Assembly: GCA_029263235.1 (NCBI GenBank)
Contig: JAJCXW010000118.1
Span: forward strand, 1 to 47,973
Length of the DNA stretch: 47,973 bases
From: Acidimicrobiales bacterium
GTDB lineage: Bacteria; Actinomycetota; Acidimicrobiia; Acidimicrobiales; Aldehydirespiratoraceae
Direction of reading: 5' to 3'
A model generated the notes under the pieces. The model was not told where the DNA came from and searched no databases. It was given only the letters and a program-made list of their open reading frames with translations. Positions 1-8,524 of this stretch are shown piece after piece (within the stretch, counting starts at the first letter, position 1; every line of letters starts with the position of its first letter). A program made the translations under genes and the position numbers.

Positions 1-1
1 C

Positions 2-46
2 GACACCCTCCGCTTCTTCCAAGCCCGCTTCGAACCAGTCACCTGA
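2..46 (+). CDS. C-terminal end of an unidentified protein (partial)
   Basis: Fifteen codons run open from the left edge to a TGA at 44-46. The tail reads DTLRFFQARFEPVT. The next feature rightward is a strong hairpin and then a minus-strand gene, so a plus-strand gene ending here fits a convergent arrangement. It is too short to assign to a family, and the frame itself is only inferred from the layout. Confidence 0.3.
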   Translation, partial: DTLRFFQARFEPVT

Positions 47-60
47 CCCACCCCACCCCA

Positions 61-119
61 ATCCGAAATCAGGGCGCCCCGGCGACAAGAATTGTCGCCT
101 GGGCGCCCTGATTTCGGAT
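61..119. terminator. 59-nt near-perfect palindrome, probable bidirectional terminator
   Basis: Arms 61-79 and 101-119 are exact reverse complements (19 bp). A single C/T mismatch (80/100) follows, then arms 81-88 and 92-99 (8 bp) around a 3-nt GAA loop. The structure sits between the end of a plus-strand frame at 46 and the stop of a minus-strand gene at 129. There is no long T run, so a pure Rho-independent terminator is not certain. The stem is longer than usual, and a mobile palindromic repeat (REP-like) is the alternative. Confidence 0.7.
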
Positions 120-128
120 AGAAGACGG

Positions 129-1295
129 TCAGCGGGTGCGGGGGAGGCCGAGGTGGACTTCGGCTACGAGGTTTCGGTTGATCTCGCTGGTGCCGCCGTA
201 GATGGCGGTGACGGGGGAGTGGCGGAGGTTCTCCTCGATGCGACCGCCCATGTGGGCGTCGGGTTCGTCGTGGGTGAGCAGACCTTCGGCGCCCAGCATG
301 TCGTGGAACCAGCGGCAGTGCTTCTTGTAGCTCTCAGACGAAAACAGCTTCGTCATCGAGCCCTCGACCCCGAACATCACGCCCTCCGAAGCGAGCGATG
401 CCGTGTGGTACGCGAAGCCCCGACAGACCTCCACATCGATCATCGCTCTGATCAACTTCTCGCGCACCGTCGAATCGTCGATCACCGCCGAGCCGTCGTC
501 GCGAACGTTGGCCGTGGCCCAGTCGAGCGCGGCATCGATCACGGGAGGTGACGGAAACTGCCCTCCGGCGATCCCACGCTCGTACTTGAGCGCGGTCTTC
601 ATCACCGCCCAACCACCGTTGACATCGCCGACCCGCCACGAGTCGCGAATGCGGACGTTGTCGTAGAACGTGGCGTTGGATCGCTCGGTGCCCATGGTGT
701 GAACGGGCTGGATCTCGATGCCGGGGGTGTCGAGCGGGACGAGGAAGAACGTGAGCCCCTTGTGTTTCGCCACGTCGGGATCGGTGCGGGTCAGCAGGAT
801 CACGTAGTCGGCAACGTGAGCCATGGTCGTCCACATTTTCGACCCGTTGATGATCCACTCGTCGCCATCACGCACCGCACGGGTCCGGGCCGCCGCCACA
901 TCGGAACCCGATTCCGGTTCCGAATAGCCGAAGCAGCCGAGGGACTCACCCGACAACAGACGCGGCACCACCTCGCCCTTCAGGAAGTCGCTCCCGTGTT
1001 CGAGAATCATCGACACCATCACGATCGCCACACCCATGGCATCGATCGGGGCACGAGCGAGCTGCAGTTCCTCGATCAACACCAGGCTCTCGATGGGGTC
1101 TCGGCCGCCGCCGCCCAACTCCTTGGGGACAGCCCCGCTCAACCAGCCGCGATCTGCCATGGCTCGATGAAGTTCATCGGAATGGATCGTGCCGTCGTGG
1201 GTGGCGACGATCATGTCTTCGCTGAGATTGTCGGCCAGGAACTGTTTGACCTCGGCTCGGAACTCGACGGCCTCGGGAGGAAACGAGAAGTCCAT
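129..1295 (-). CDS. acyl-CoA dehydrogenase, FAD-binding-type subunit
   Basis: This 388-residue protein is an acyl-CoA dehydrogenase family member, oxidising acyl-CoA thioesters at C2-C3 with FAD. The flavin/substrate motif CFGYSEPESG lies at residues 121-130 and the C-terminal FAD-contact motif IYGGTSEINR near 365-374. The usual GF-x-x-E-Y segment that supplies the catalytic glutamate is not recognisable before it. The ATG at 1295 was chosen because it starts the family N-terminus (MDFSFPPEAVEF) and overlaps the upstream stop as TGATG; the frame stays open further upstream without homology. With the adjacent gene it probably forms a heteromeric enzyme of the ChsE type, as used in steroid side-chain degradation. 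The substrate is unknown. Confidence 0.88.
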   Translation of the reverse strand: MDFSFPPEAVEFRAEVKQFLADNLSEDMIVATHDGTIHSDELHRAMADRGWLSGAVPKELGGGGRDPIESLVLIEELQLARAPIDAMGVAIVMVSMILEHGSDFLKGEVVPRLLSGESLGCFGYSEPESGSDVAAARTRAVRDGDEWIINGSKMWTTMAHVADYVILLTRTDPDVAKHKGLTFFLVPLDTPGIEIQPVHTMGTERSNATFYDNVRIRDSWRVGDVNGGWAVMKTALKYERGIAGGQFPSPPVIDAALDWATANVRDDGSAVIDDSTVREKLIRAMIDVEVCRGFAYHTASLASEGVMFGVEGSMTKLFSSESYKKHCRWFHDMLGAEGLLTHDEPDAHMGGRIEENLRHSPVTAIYGGTSEINRNLVAEVHLGLPRTR

Positions 1296-2311
1296 CAGGT
1301 GTCCCCTCTCGCACCGAACTCGGCATCGGCCAGACGGGCGTACTCGGCCGACGGGTCGCCCAGCTGAAGGATCCAGCCTGTGGCCCGCCGATGGAACAGC
1401 TGGATGTCGTACTCCTCGGCAAACCCGTAGCCGCCGTGGTACTGCAGGGCCCGGTCGGTGGCGAAACGAGCCGACTCCGCTGAGAACAACAGAGCCATGC
1501 CGCTCAGCCGTGAGGCCTCGGGCTCGCCAGTGTCGAGCGCCCACAACGCACGATTCGCCAGCAAGAGCGCGCCTTCGACACTGGTGGCCGCATCGGCAAG
1601 ACCGTGTTGAACGGCTTGGAAGGTCCCCACCGGGACCCCGAACTGTTCACGCTGGGTCACGTAGTCGACCGTGATCTCGATCGAACGCTGGGCAAGCCCG
1701 ACGTAGGCGATCGACATCAGAGCCCGCCACTCGTCGAGGGCCCGCTGCCACACCACCCCGGTGTCGCTGCTGCTCATGATCGTCTGGCTCGACGATACGT
1801 CTCGGTCGGCGATGGGCAGGTCGGCGGTGTTGCGGGGGCCAGTCCCTGGAGCGGCCGATTTCGTGAGTCCGATCGACGCTCTGTCGTGGGAGACCACCAT
1901 GTCGGCCACCGCGCCGGCCGGCACGAGTCGGGCCGACCCATCGAGAGGCTGTCGCAGGGCGAGCGTGGCGATCGACCGACCGTCGACCAACTCGGCGACC
2001 GCGGCGGGGTCGGCCCCGGTGGTGTTGACGACACGGGAGGCCACCGTGTGTTCGACCAGCGGCACCGGGGCGAGATGCCTTCCCCACTCCTGGACGACGA
2101 TCGCCATGTCGCGCAGGCTGGCATCGCCACCTCCGACGTCGCCCGGAAGGGTCATGGCTACGGCCCCGGTCTCAGCGAGCTTGCCCCAGAGAGCCGCGTC
2201 GTGGCCGAGCGGCTGGGCTTCACGGACGGTCTCGATAGGACACTCGTTGGCGAAGAAGCCGGAGAAGACCTGCCGTATGGCCTCCTCGTCCTCGGTCAGT
2301 CGGGTGTGCAT
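1295..2311 (-). CDS. acyl-CoA dehydrogenase, catalytic-Glu-type subunit
   Basis: This 338-residue acyl-CoA dehydrogenase-like protein carries HGGYGFAEEYD at about 292-302, the segment that holds the catalytic base Glu in medium-chain acyl-CoA dehydrogenases. It lacks the IY-x-GT-x-x-I-x-R flavin motif at the C-terminus, which its neighbour has. The two genes overlap by one base (TGATG) and are co-directional. Known actinobacterial alpha2-beta2 dehydrogenases divide the active site between two such subunits, so an obligate heteromer is inferred. ATG at 2311 is preferred; an in-frame TTG lies at 2320. The middle (roughly 110-190) is poorly conserved, as is common in this subunit type. Confidence 0.87.
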   Translation of the reverse strand: MHTRLTEDEEAIRQVFSGFFANECPIETVREAQPLGHDAALWGKLAETGAVAMTLPGDVGGGDASLRDMAIVVQEWGRHLAPVPLVEHTVASRVVNTTGADPAAVAELVDGRSIATLALRQPLDGSARLVPAGAVADMVVSHDRASIGLTKSAAPGTGPRNTADLPIADRDVSSSQTIMSSSDTGVVWQRALDEWRALMSIAYVGLAQRSIEITVDYVTQREQFGVPVGTFQAVQHGLADAATSVEGALLLANRALWALDTGEPEASRLSGMALLFSAESARFATDRALQYHGGYGFAEEYDIQLFHRRATGWILQLGDPSAEYARLADAEFGARGDT

Positions 2312-2359
2312 GACTATCAATTCTCGCCCGTCGTGCCGGTGCTCGTCGAAACGGTTCGG

Positions 2360-2701
2360 TCAGCGGGGTTGATCGGAGGATCCCAGAGCGGCGCACATGC
2401 TGTCGATCCGATCGGGCTCGAGGCTGAACCACGCCCACTTGCCCCGCTGCTCCCGCTTGATGATCCCGGCCTTCACCAACTGGCTGAGGTGATGGCTGAC
2501 AGTGGCCTGAGACTTGCCAGTGGGGGTGGTGAGGTCGCACGCGCAGGCTTCGCCGGTGTCGGATGCCGCGATGAGGCTGACCAGTCTCAGGCGCACCGGA
2601 TCGGCCAACGCCTTGAGCAGATCCGCGAGCGTGTGGGCGTCGCCATCGGTGAGAGGGGTGTCCATCAGAGGTGCACAACAAGGAATGATCTGATCTGGCA
2701 T
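2360..2701 (-). CDS. arsR: ArsR-family metalloregulator
   Basis: A 113-residue winged-helix repressor. Its recognition helix region reads SQATVSHHLSQLVKAGI, preceded by CACDL, the cysteine pair of the classic arsenic/antimony sensing site. A further CC pair lies near the N-terminus (IIPCCAPL). The start at ATG 2701 gives the N-terminus usual for actinobacterial ArsR (MPDQIIPCCAPL); the open frame runs to 2797 but crosses the operator region. The gene is divergent from an ArsI/CadI-type enzyme, and two inverted repeats between them are the likely binding sites. It probably derepresses on As(III) or a similar thiophilic metal. Confidence 0.9.
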   Translation of the reverse strand: MPDQIIPCCAPLMDTPLTDGDAHTLADLLKALADPVRLRLVSLIAASDTGEACACDLTTPTGKSQATVSHHLSQLVKAGIIKREQRGKWAWFSLEPDRIDSMCAALGSSDQPR

Positions 2702-2709
2702 GAATACAT

Positions 2710-2737
2710 ATTGACAGATCTCGATATGTCTGGCAAT
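2710..2737. promoter_or_regulatory. imperfect inverted repeat, candidate ArsR operator 1
   Basis: The arms ATTG-N-CAGA and TCTG-N-CAAT face each other over a 28-bp window, lying 9 bp upstream of the arsR start. The centre contains TCGATAT, which resembles half of the second repeat at 2750-2773. Position and symmetry suggest autoregulation by ArsR; this is inference. Confidence 0.55.
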
Positions 2738-2749
2738 GTTCGTCTCGAG

Positions 2750-2773
2750 TCGTATCGAGAAATATCGATACGA
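2750..2773. promoter_or_regulatory. perfect 9-bp inverted repeat, candidate ArsR operator 2
   Basis: TCGTATCGA, six bases (GAAATA), then TCGATACGA: both arms match exactly. It lies 26 bp before the ATG of the ArsI/CadI-like gene, where an ArsR dimer would block transcription. The spacing of about 40 bp from the first repeat suggests both divergent promoters are controlled together. Confidence 0.65.
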
Positions 2774-2799
2774 CAGTGGTTCGACCAGAGGAGACAATC

Positions 2800-3258
2800 A
2801 TGCGATTGCAACTAGCACTCAATGTCAGCGACATCGACACCGCCGTCGACTTCTACTCGAAGATGTTCGGCACCGAGCCGGCCAAGCGGAAGCCGGGCTA
2901 CGCCAACTACGAGATCGCTCAGCCGCCCCTGAAGCTCGTTCTCATCGAGAACAGCGACGGCGGAGGCACCCTCAACCACCTCGGTGTGGAGACCGAGACT
3001 TCCGGTGAGGTTGTCGAAGCCGAAGGCCGACTGGGGCAGGCCGGCCTCGAGCCCACCGGGATCGAGGACACCACGTGCTGCTACGCCGAGAAGACCGAGA
3101 CCTGGGTCCACGACCCGGACGGAGCATCGTGGGAGTGGTACGTCAAGACCGCCGACGCCGAACAGATGTCGAACTCGGTGCGCGAAGGCGAGTCGTCGAG
3201 TGCATGTTGTGCCGAAGAGCCGATGACGAAGTCGGTGATGCCGGCCGGCTGCTGCTGA
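2800..3258 (+). CDS. ArsI/CadI family heavy-metal resistance metalloenzyme
   Basis: A 152-residue vicinal-oxygen-chelate (glyoxalase-fold) protein. The adjacent cysteines C93-C94 in TTCCYA, plus H60 and E112, match the trivalent-organoarsenical binding and metal-ligand positions of ArsI C-As lyases. The first ligand position is Gln4, as in CadI-type members, rather than the His5 of well-studied ArsI. The tail is cysteine-rich (ACC near 135-137, CC at the end), as in CadI. ATG at 2800 has a GAGGAG site just upstream. It is divergent from arsR and probably under its control. The substrate could be methylarsenite or a metal such as cadmium; the sequence does not decide. Confidence 0.85.
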   Translation: MRLQLALNVSDIDTAVDFYSKMFGTEPAKRKPGYANYEIAQPPLKLVLIENSDGGGTLNHLGVETETSGEVVEAEGRLGQAGLEPTGIEDTTCCYAEKTETWVHDPDGASWEWYVKTADAEQMSNSVREGESSSACCAEEPMTKSVMPAGCC

Positions 3259-3262
3259 TCGA

Positions 3263-5422
3263 CTAACCCGCCAGCAGGTGAATCACAAAGGCCCGCTCGG
3301 GTAGCAGCGTCGGCAACTGCAACCCATGTCCGCTCAGCTGGGCACCCGAAAGGGTGATCCCGGCGGCGGGCCAAGCCGGATGCGAAGACGCCATTCCCCA
3401 GGTTTCGCTCGGGAAAGCCACGTGAGTCACCCGATAGAGAGCGTCGGCATCGAGGCCGGGTAGCCGCAGCGGCGGAGGAGTGAGCGAAGCGCCCGAACTC
3501 ATGCGGGCGTACGACACCAACGCCTCGGACCGATCGGCCGAATAGACCCCGCCAGCCATGCCAGCGTCGTCGGACGGATCGAAACGCACCACGTCACCGG
3601 TGTGGAGAAGCTCACGGTGGCGCTTGTGGAGTTCCACGACTGACGCCAGATCGTCGAGTTCTCGGTCGGAACAGTCGAGCAGATTCCACTCGATCCCGAG
3701 ATGGCCGAACATCGCAGTGGCCGCACGGAATGACAGCGGATGGGTGCGCCCGGTGGTGTGCGCGGTGGGCGGACCGATGTGACAGCCCATGACCTCGGGA
3801 GGCAGCAGCAGAGAAGTACCGCGCTGAATGACCTGTCGATCAAGAGCATCGTTGCAGTCCGAGACCCACACCCGTTCGGTGCGGCCGAGAATTCCGAGAT
3901 CGATCCGACCGCCTCCACCTGAACAGGTCTCGAACTCCACTCCCGGATGACGGGCCCGCAACTCGTCGATCAGGCCATAGAGCGCCAGTGTCTGACGGCG
4001 GGCCCCCGCTCGCGACGACGCGTCGCTGCCCTGCACGAGCGGCCGGTTGTGATCCCACTTCACATACTCGACTTCGTGATCCTCCAGAAGGGCATCGAGT
4101 TGGGTCAACACGTGATCGAACGCCTCGGGTCGGGCGAGATCGAGCACCAACTGGCCCCGCCCGCGCACACTCGGGTAGCCCGGGGTCTCGAGGGTCCAGT
4201 CGGGATGGGCACGAAACAGATCTGAGTCCTCGTTGATCATCTCCGGCTCCACCCAGATGCCGAATGACATGCCGAGACCCGTCACATGTTGGATCAACGG
4301 ATCGAGACCATCGGGGTGGGCATCGGGGCTGACCGTCCAGTCTCCCAGTCCGGCCTGATCGTTTCGCCTCGCTCCGAACCAGCCGTCGTCGAGAATGAAT
4401 CGTTCGACACCGACCGCGGCCGCCCGGTCGGCCAGAGACCTGAGCTTCCCGCCGTCGTGATCGAAGTAGACGGCCTCCCATGTGTTGAGCGACACCGGTC
4501 GGAGCCGTGGATTCTCGGCACGGTGTGCCATCGACCTCACCAAGCGGTGGTAGCGACGGCTGGCCGTGCCGATGCCGTTGGGGCTGAAGCTGCCGATCAA
4601 TGGGGGAGTCGTGAAGGACTCGCCGGCAGCCAGGCACACCTCGCCGGGGTGAAGAAGATCGCCGCCGGTGAGGTAGCGCCGGCCATCGGGGAGTCGCACC
4701 GCCCCCACGCGGTGGTTGCCGCTCCACGCAAGGTGGGCCATCCAGACTTCCCCCGACCATTCGCCGAATCCGGAAGTGCCGACCATCACCAGCGGCGGCG
4801 ACTCGTGAGAGGTCCGGCCCAGAAGAGTCTCCGAAATGCTCGAGCCGCCCGACCACTCCCGTCGGCTGGACTGGAACTCCAATCCCCATCGCCCACCAAA
4901 CGAGACGATCTCAGCGGCATCGCGCGATACCGGCAACGCCAGATCGAGAGCGTCGACCCAGAGCTCACCCTCACCGGTGTTGCGCAGGGTGGAAGACACT
5001 GTCAACGCCCCATGTCGATCGAGTCCCACCGTCGTGGTGAGCTCGAGTTCGGCGACGACATCTGCCGCGGTGGCGACAAGCGTCGTCGAGTCGGGATGGC
5101 GCACCGACATCGCAGTGAAACGCGGAGCCCAGGAGGTGCCGTCGTTGCGGTGGACCTTGATGCCCGGCGGGCCCGCGAATCCGTCGCCGTGGCAAGGAAC
5201 GATCGTGAGCGGTGCGACCATGTCGAGAGCACCAAACGGGACCGGCAGGGCCAGAGCATCGGCAACGGACGCCAGCTCGATGTCGCCGAGGTCGCGGCCC
5301 CAGTGGATGATCGCCGGGACCCCACCGGAAGTGTCGGCCACCACCGACACGCCACCCCCACGAATGTGCACAAACGGGGCTATGGACGCTTCCTCGGGAT
5401 TCGATTCGGTGGACCGGTCCAC
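3263..5422 (-). CDS. alpha-galactosidase, GH36 family
   Basis: A 719-residue glycoside hydrolase of clan GH-D, hydrolysing alpha-galactosides such as melibiose or raffinose. It has an N-terminal beta-sandwich, a (beta/alpha)8 barrel with ILDDGWFG, the nucleophile in YVKWDHNRP (Asp about 457) and the acid/base in VSDCND (Asp about 522), then a C-terminal beta domain. The length is normal for bacterial GH36. The GTG start at 5422 has GGAGG seven bases upstream. No signal peptide is evident, so it is probably cytoplasmic. No sugar transporter gene is adjacent, so the imported substrate is not clear from context. Confidence 0.93.
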   Translation of the reverse strand: MDRSTESNPEEASIAPFVHIRGGGVSVVADTSGGVPAIIHWGRDLGDIELASVADALALPVPFGALDMVAPLTIVPCHGDGFAGPPGIKVHRNDGTSWAPRFTAMSVRHPDSTTLVATAADVVAELELTTTVGLDRHGALTVSSTLRNTGEGELWVDALDLALPVSRDAAEIVSFGGRWGLEFQSSRREWSGGSSISETLLGRTSHESPPLVMVGTSGFGEWSGEVWMAHLAWSGNHRVGAVRLPDGRRYLTGGDLLHPGEVCLAAGESFTTPPLIGSFSPNGIGTASRRYHRLVRSMAHRAENPRLRPVSLNTWEAVYFDHDGGKLRSLADRAAAVGVERFILDDGWFGARRNDQAGLGDWTVSPDAHPDGLDPLIQHVTGLGMSFGIWVEPEMINEDSDLFRAHPDWTLETPGYPSVRGRGQLVLDLARPEAFDHVLTQLDALLEDHEVEYVKWDHNRPLVQGSDASSRAGARRQTLALYGLIDELRARHPGVEFETCSGGGGRIDLGILGRTERVWVSDCNDALDRQVIQRGTSLLLPPEVMGCHIGPPTAHTTGRTHPLSFRAATAMFGHLGIEWNLLDCSDRELDDLASVVELHKRHRELLHTGDVVRFDPSDDAGMAGGVYSADRSEALVSYARMSSGASLTPPPLRLPGLDADALYRVTHVAFPSETWGMASSHPAWPAAGITLSGAQLSGHGLQLPTLLPERAFVIHLLAG

Positions 5423-5566
5423 GGTGCCTCCATCGTGCGGCTGACTCTCGAAGTGTTGCCCACCTGCAGCACTTCACACCAAACCGCACCGAGCCGAGAT
5501 CATCCGCACCGACCTGTTGCCACCGGTGATTGTGACCAGCCCCACCGCAACGGGCAGGATGGTCAC

Positions 5567-6718
5567 ATGTCAGAGGCCTACATCGTCGATGCCGTTCGGA
5601 CCCCCACCGGCAAGAGAGGGGGATCTCTCAGCCAGATGCATCCGGCCGATCTCGGAGCGGCCGTGATCCTCGATCTGCTTGAACGCACCGGGGTCGACCC
5701 CCATGCGGTCGAGGACGTGATGTTCGGAAACGTCGACTCCATCGGGCCACAAGCCGGCGACATTGCCCGCACCTGCTGGCTGGCCGCTGGGCTCCCGGAG
5801 TCTGTGCCCGGAACCACCATCGACCGTCAATGCGGATCGGCCCAACAAGCCGTGAGCTTCGCGGCGATGGCCGCCATGTCGGGGGTGCACGATCTTGTGG
5901 TGGCCGGCGGTGTCCAACAGATGTCGATGATTCCGATCGCGTCGGCGCTCACTGCCGCCGAGCCGCTGGGATTCACCGATCCGTTCTCCGGAAGCAAGGG
6001 ATGGGTGGATCGATACGGCAGCCAGGAAGTGTCGCAGTTCCGAGGCGCCGAGCTGATCGCCGAGAAGTGGGACATCACCCGCGAGGCCATGGAGGAGTTC
6101 AGTTTCGCCAGTCACCAGCGGGCCATCACCGCGATCGACGAAGGACGATTCGATGTGGAGGTTGCCCCTGTCGGCGAATTCCTCATGGACGAAACCCCGC
6201 GACGCGGTGGCACGCTCGAGAAGATGGCGACCCTGCCGACGCTCGTGGATGGAGGGCGTCTCACCGCCGCGGTGTCGAGTCAAATATGCGACGCGTCAGC
6301 GGCCCTTCTGATCGCCTCCGAACAGGCGCTGAAGGATCACGACCTCACCCCGCGGGCCCGGATCCATCACATCTCGGTAAGAGGCGACGACCCGATCTAC
6401 ATGCTCACCGGACCCATCGCTGCCACCTCCCATGCCCTCGCCAAGACCGGCATGACCATCGATGACATCGACCTGTTTGAATGCAACGAAGCGTTTGCCT
6501 GTGTGCCGTTGGCCTGGATGCACGAACACGACGTGCCCCACGAGAAGGTCAACGTGAACGGTGGCGCCATCGCCCTCGGCCATCCCCTCGGAGCCACCGG
6601 CGCCAAACTGATGACCACCCTCCTCCACGAACTCGAACGCACCGGCGGCCGCTACGGGCTGCAGACCATGTGTGAAGGTGGGGGCCAAGCCAACGTCACC
6701 ATCATCGAGAGGCTCTGA
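5567..6718 (+). CDS. acetyl-CoA acetyltransferase (thiolase)
   Basis: A 383-residue thiolase II family enzyme, condensing or cleaving beta-ketoacyl-CoA. The complete catalytic set is visible: nucleophile Cys89 in DRQCGSAQQ, His339 in GGAIALGHPLGATG and Cys369 in CEGGGQANV. The start ATG 5567 gives the family N-terminus (EAYIVDAVRTPTGK); the frame is open far upstream, antisense to the galactosidase gene, but that part has no homology. An SDR gene follows after 4 bp, so the two are co-transcribed and may act in one beta-oxidation-like or side-chain pathway. Confidence 0.92.
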   Translation: MSEAYIVDAVRTPTGKRGGSLSQMHPADLGAAVILDLLERTGVDPHAVEDVMFGNVDSIGPQAGDIARTCWLAAGLPESVPGTTIDRQCGSAQQAVSFAAMAAMSGVHDLVVAGGVQQMSMIPIASALTAAEPLGFTDPFSGSKGWVDRYGSQEVSQFRGAELIAEKWDITREAMEEFSFASHQRAITAIDEGRFDVEVAPVGEFLMDETPRRGGTLEKMATLPTLVDGGRLTAAVSSQICDASAALLIASEQALKDHDLTPRARIHHISVRGDDPIYMLTGPIAATSHALAKTGMTIDDIDLFECNEAFACVPLAWMHEHDVPHEKVNVNGGAIALGHPLGATGAKLMTTLLHELERTGGRYGLQTMCEGGGQANVTIIERL

Positions 6719-6722
6719 CGCC

Positions 6723-7484
6723 ATGCTGTTGGCCCACGACAAGATCGTGCTCGTGACCGGCGCAGCGTCGGGAATCGGAAGGTCGTCGGCACAACTCTTC
6801 GCCGACGAGGGAGCGGCCCATGTCGTGGTGGCCGACCGCAACACCGACGGGGCAGCAGAGACAGTCGCCATGATCGAAGCCGCAGGCGGTTCCGCCACCG
6901 CGGCCGGCATCGACGTGGCCGACGAGCCGGCGGTCGCCCAACTGCTCGATCAGATCGTGGCCGACCACGGGCGGATCGACATCGCCTTCAACAACGCCGG
7001 CATCTCCGACACGATCCGCGAGTTCCACACCCTCGATGTCGAGATGTGGCACCGGATGATCGCAGTCAACCTCACGAGCGTGTTTCTCTGCATGAAGCAC
7101 GAGCTACGTCACATGACTGCCGCGGGTGAAGGTGCGATAGTCAACACTTCTTCGGGGGCCGGCGTGGTTGCTGCCCCGGGCCAGCCCCACTACACCGCGG
7201 CCAAGCACGGCGTTGTCGGCCTCACCAAGGCCGCTGGGCAGGAGTACGCCCGCCGTGGGATTCGGGTCAATGCAGTGCTGCCGGGATCGACCGATACCCC
7301 AATGATCCGGGGCTTCATCGATGACAATCCCGACATCGAGAAGCTGATTGCCAGATCCAACATTCAAGGACGGCTCATCGAACCCGCGGAGATCGCGGCC
7401 ACTGTCGTCTGGCTGGCATCAGACTCGGCCTCCATGGTCAACGGGCAGTCGCTGGTAGTCGATGGCGGTGGAATCGTCCGCTGA
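6723..7484 (+). CDS. short-chain dehydrogenase/reductase (SDR)
   Basis: A 253-residue classical SDR. The cofactor motif TGAASGIG is near residues 12-19, NNAG near 90, and the catalytic triad includes NTSSGAG (Ser) and YTAAK (Tyr, Lys). The acidic residue after the second strand (VVADRN) suggests an NAD(H) preference. Starting 4 bp after the thiolase gene, it likely oxidises a 3-hydroxyacyl-CoA or a sterol/alcohol. The exact substrate cannot be read from sequence. Confidence 0.9.
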   Translation: MLLAHDKIVLVTGAASGIGRSSAQLFADEGAAHVVVADRNTDGAAETVAMIEAAGGSATAAGIDVADEPAVAQLLDQIVADHGRIDIAFNNAGISDTIREFHTLDVEMWHRMIAVNLTSVFLCMKHELRHMTAAGEGAIVNTSSGAGVVAAPGQPHYTAAKHGVVGLTKAAGQEYARRGIRVNAVLPGSTDTPMIRGFIDDNPDIEKLIARSNIQGRLIEPAEIAATVVWLASDSASMVNGQSLVVDGGGIVR

Positions 7485-7535
7485 GCGTCGAAGCCCGGAC
7501 CTCAAACTCGAGCCGTCGATGCCGATGAGACAGAC

Positions 7536-8084
7536 GTGGCTCATGTCGACACCTCCATCGCAACCGCGCAGCCTGCTGCCGCGTCGGCCGATGCGTTCGC
7601 CGAGGGCGGAGAGTTCGAACAGGCCGCCGCGGCGATAGCAACACGTCGCGAGAACGAGAACTCGCAGCGGGCGATGTGGAGAACCCACCATCACCACGAC
7701 CAGTACGACAGGTGCGTGGTGCTACGTGGACGACACGTCTGCCGACGCTGCCTGATCCTCTATCCGACATCGATCGCAGTGGCGATCCTGTCGCTTGCCG
7801 GAGTGGTCCTGTGGCCGACGCAGTACGACCTCTGGCTCATCTGGGGCCTGTGCATTCCGGGATCGATCGAGTTTGGTCTCGAACAAGTCGGCGTCGTGCG
7901 TTACTCCGCCCGCCGTCAGGTCTGGGTGACGCTCCTGGTTGCCTTGGCTCTTGGAAGAGGATTCGCCTACGAACTCGACTCGCGCTGGTCGTGGGAGTTC
8001 TGGGGTCCGGTGCTGGTGTTCAGCACGGCGTGGTTCGCGGCTGCGGTCGCCGGCCACCGACGGTCTGTCGATACGGAGATCTGA
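7536..8084 (+). CDS. DUF2085-like membrane protein
   Basis: Up to 182 residues. A His cluster (THHHHDQYDRC), then GRHVCRRCLILYP, recalls the H...C...CxRCxGxYxG pattern of DUF2085 membrane proteins, followed by three or four hydrophobic segments (IAVAILSLAGVVLW; LWLIWGLCIPG; VWVTLLVALALG; WFAAAVAG). The function of the family is unknown. The GTG at 7536 gives an alanine-rich N-terminus with no homology, so the ATG at 7674 (MWRTHHHH) is a plausible true start. The gene ends 10 bp before the next one. Confidence 0.65.
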   Translation: MAHVDTSIATAQPAAASADAFAEGGEFEQAAAAIATRRENENSQRAMWRTHHHHDQYDRCVVLRGRHVCRRCLILYPTSIAVAILSLAGVVLWPTQYDLWLIWGLCIPGSIEFGLEQVGVVRYSARRQVWVTLLVALALGRGFAYELDSRWSWEFWGPVLVFSTAWFAAAVAGHRRSVDTEI

Positions 8085-8094
8085 GGAGGACAAG

Positions 8095-8520
8095 ATGGCT
8101 GAGTTCGTATCCGAAGTAGAGGTCGCAGCCGACGCGGAAACGGCGTATGAGTTTCTGAGCGACCTGTCGAACCTCCCGAAATGGGACCCGAGCGTGCGCA
8201 CATCGGAGCCGATCGAGCCTGGCATTACCGGCGTCGGCTCGAAGCATCAGGTGGTGGTCGGCTTCTACGGCCGGGCCATCGATGCGACCTACGAGATCAT
8301 CGAAACCATTGCTCCCATGAGGATCGTCGTGGCGGTCGAGGGGAAGGTGACCGGCGTGATCAACCTCGCCATCGCCGACCGGGAGAGCGGGTCGACCATC
8401 ACCTACGACGCGTCGGCATCGCTGAAAGGGTTGGCGCGGGTGCTCGACAAGGGCCTGAAGCTGGCCTTCGAGGGGATCGGCGAGAATGTGATGTCGTCGC
8501 TGCGAAAGCAGCTCGCCTGA
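8095..8520 (+). CDS. SRPBCC (START-like) domain protein
   Basis: A 141-residue protein of the SRPBCC/polyketide-cyclase-2 type: VEVAADAETAYEFLSDLSNLPKWDPSV opens the helix-grip fold, and the C-terminal long helix is GLARVLDKGLKLAFEGIGENV. These proteins bind hydrophobic ligands or lipids in a central cavity. ATG 8095 follows an AGGAGGA site that overlaps the end of the upstream gene. It is convergent with carD, only 4 bp between stops. Confidence 0.85.
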   Translation: MAEFVSEVEVAADAETAYEFLSDLSNLPKWDPSVRTSEPIEPGITGVGSKHQVVVGFYGRAIDATYEIIETIAPMRIVVAVEGKVTGVINLAIADRESGSTITYDASASLKGLARVLDKGLKLAFEGIGENVMSSLRKQLA

Positions 8521-8524
8521 GCGA

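Noticed and set aside
4286-5566. Long open frame fused to the thiolase N-terminus
   Set aside because: It lies antisense to the GH36 gene, has no homology and low-complexity composition; the thiolase signature begins at ATG 5567.
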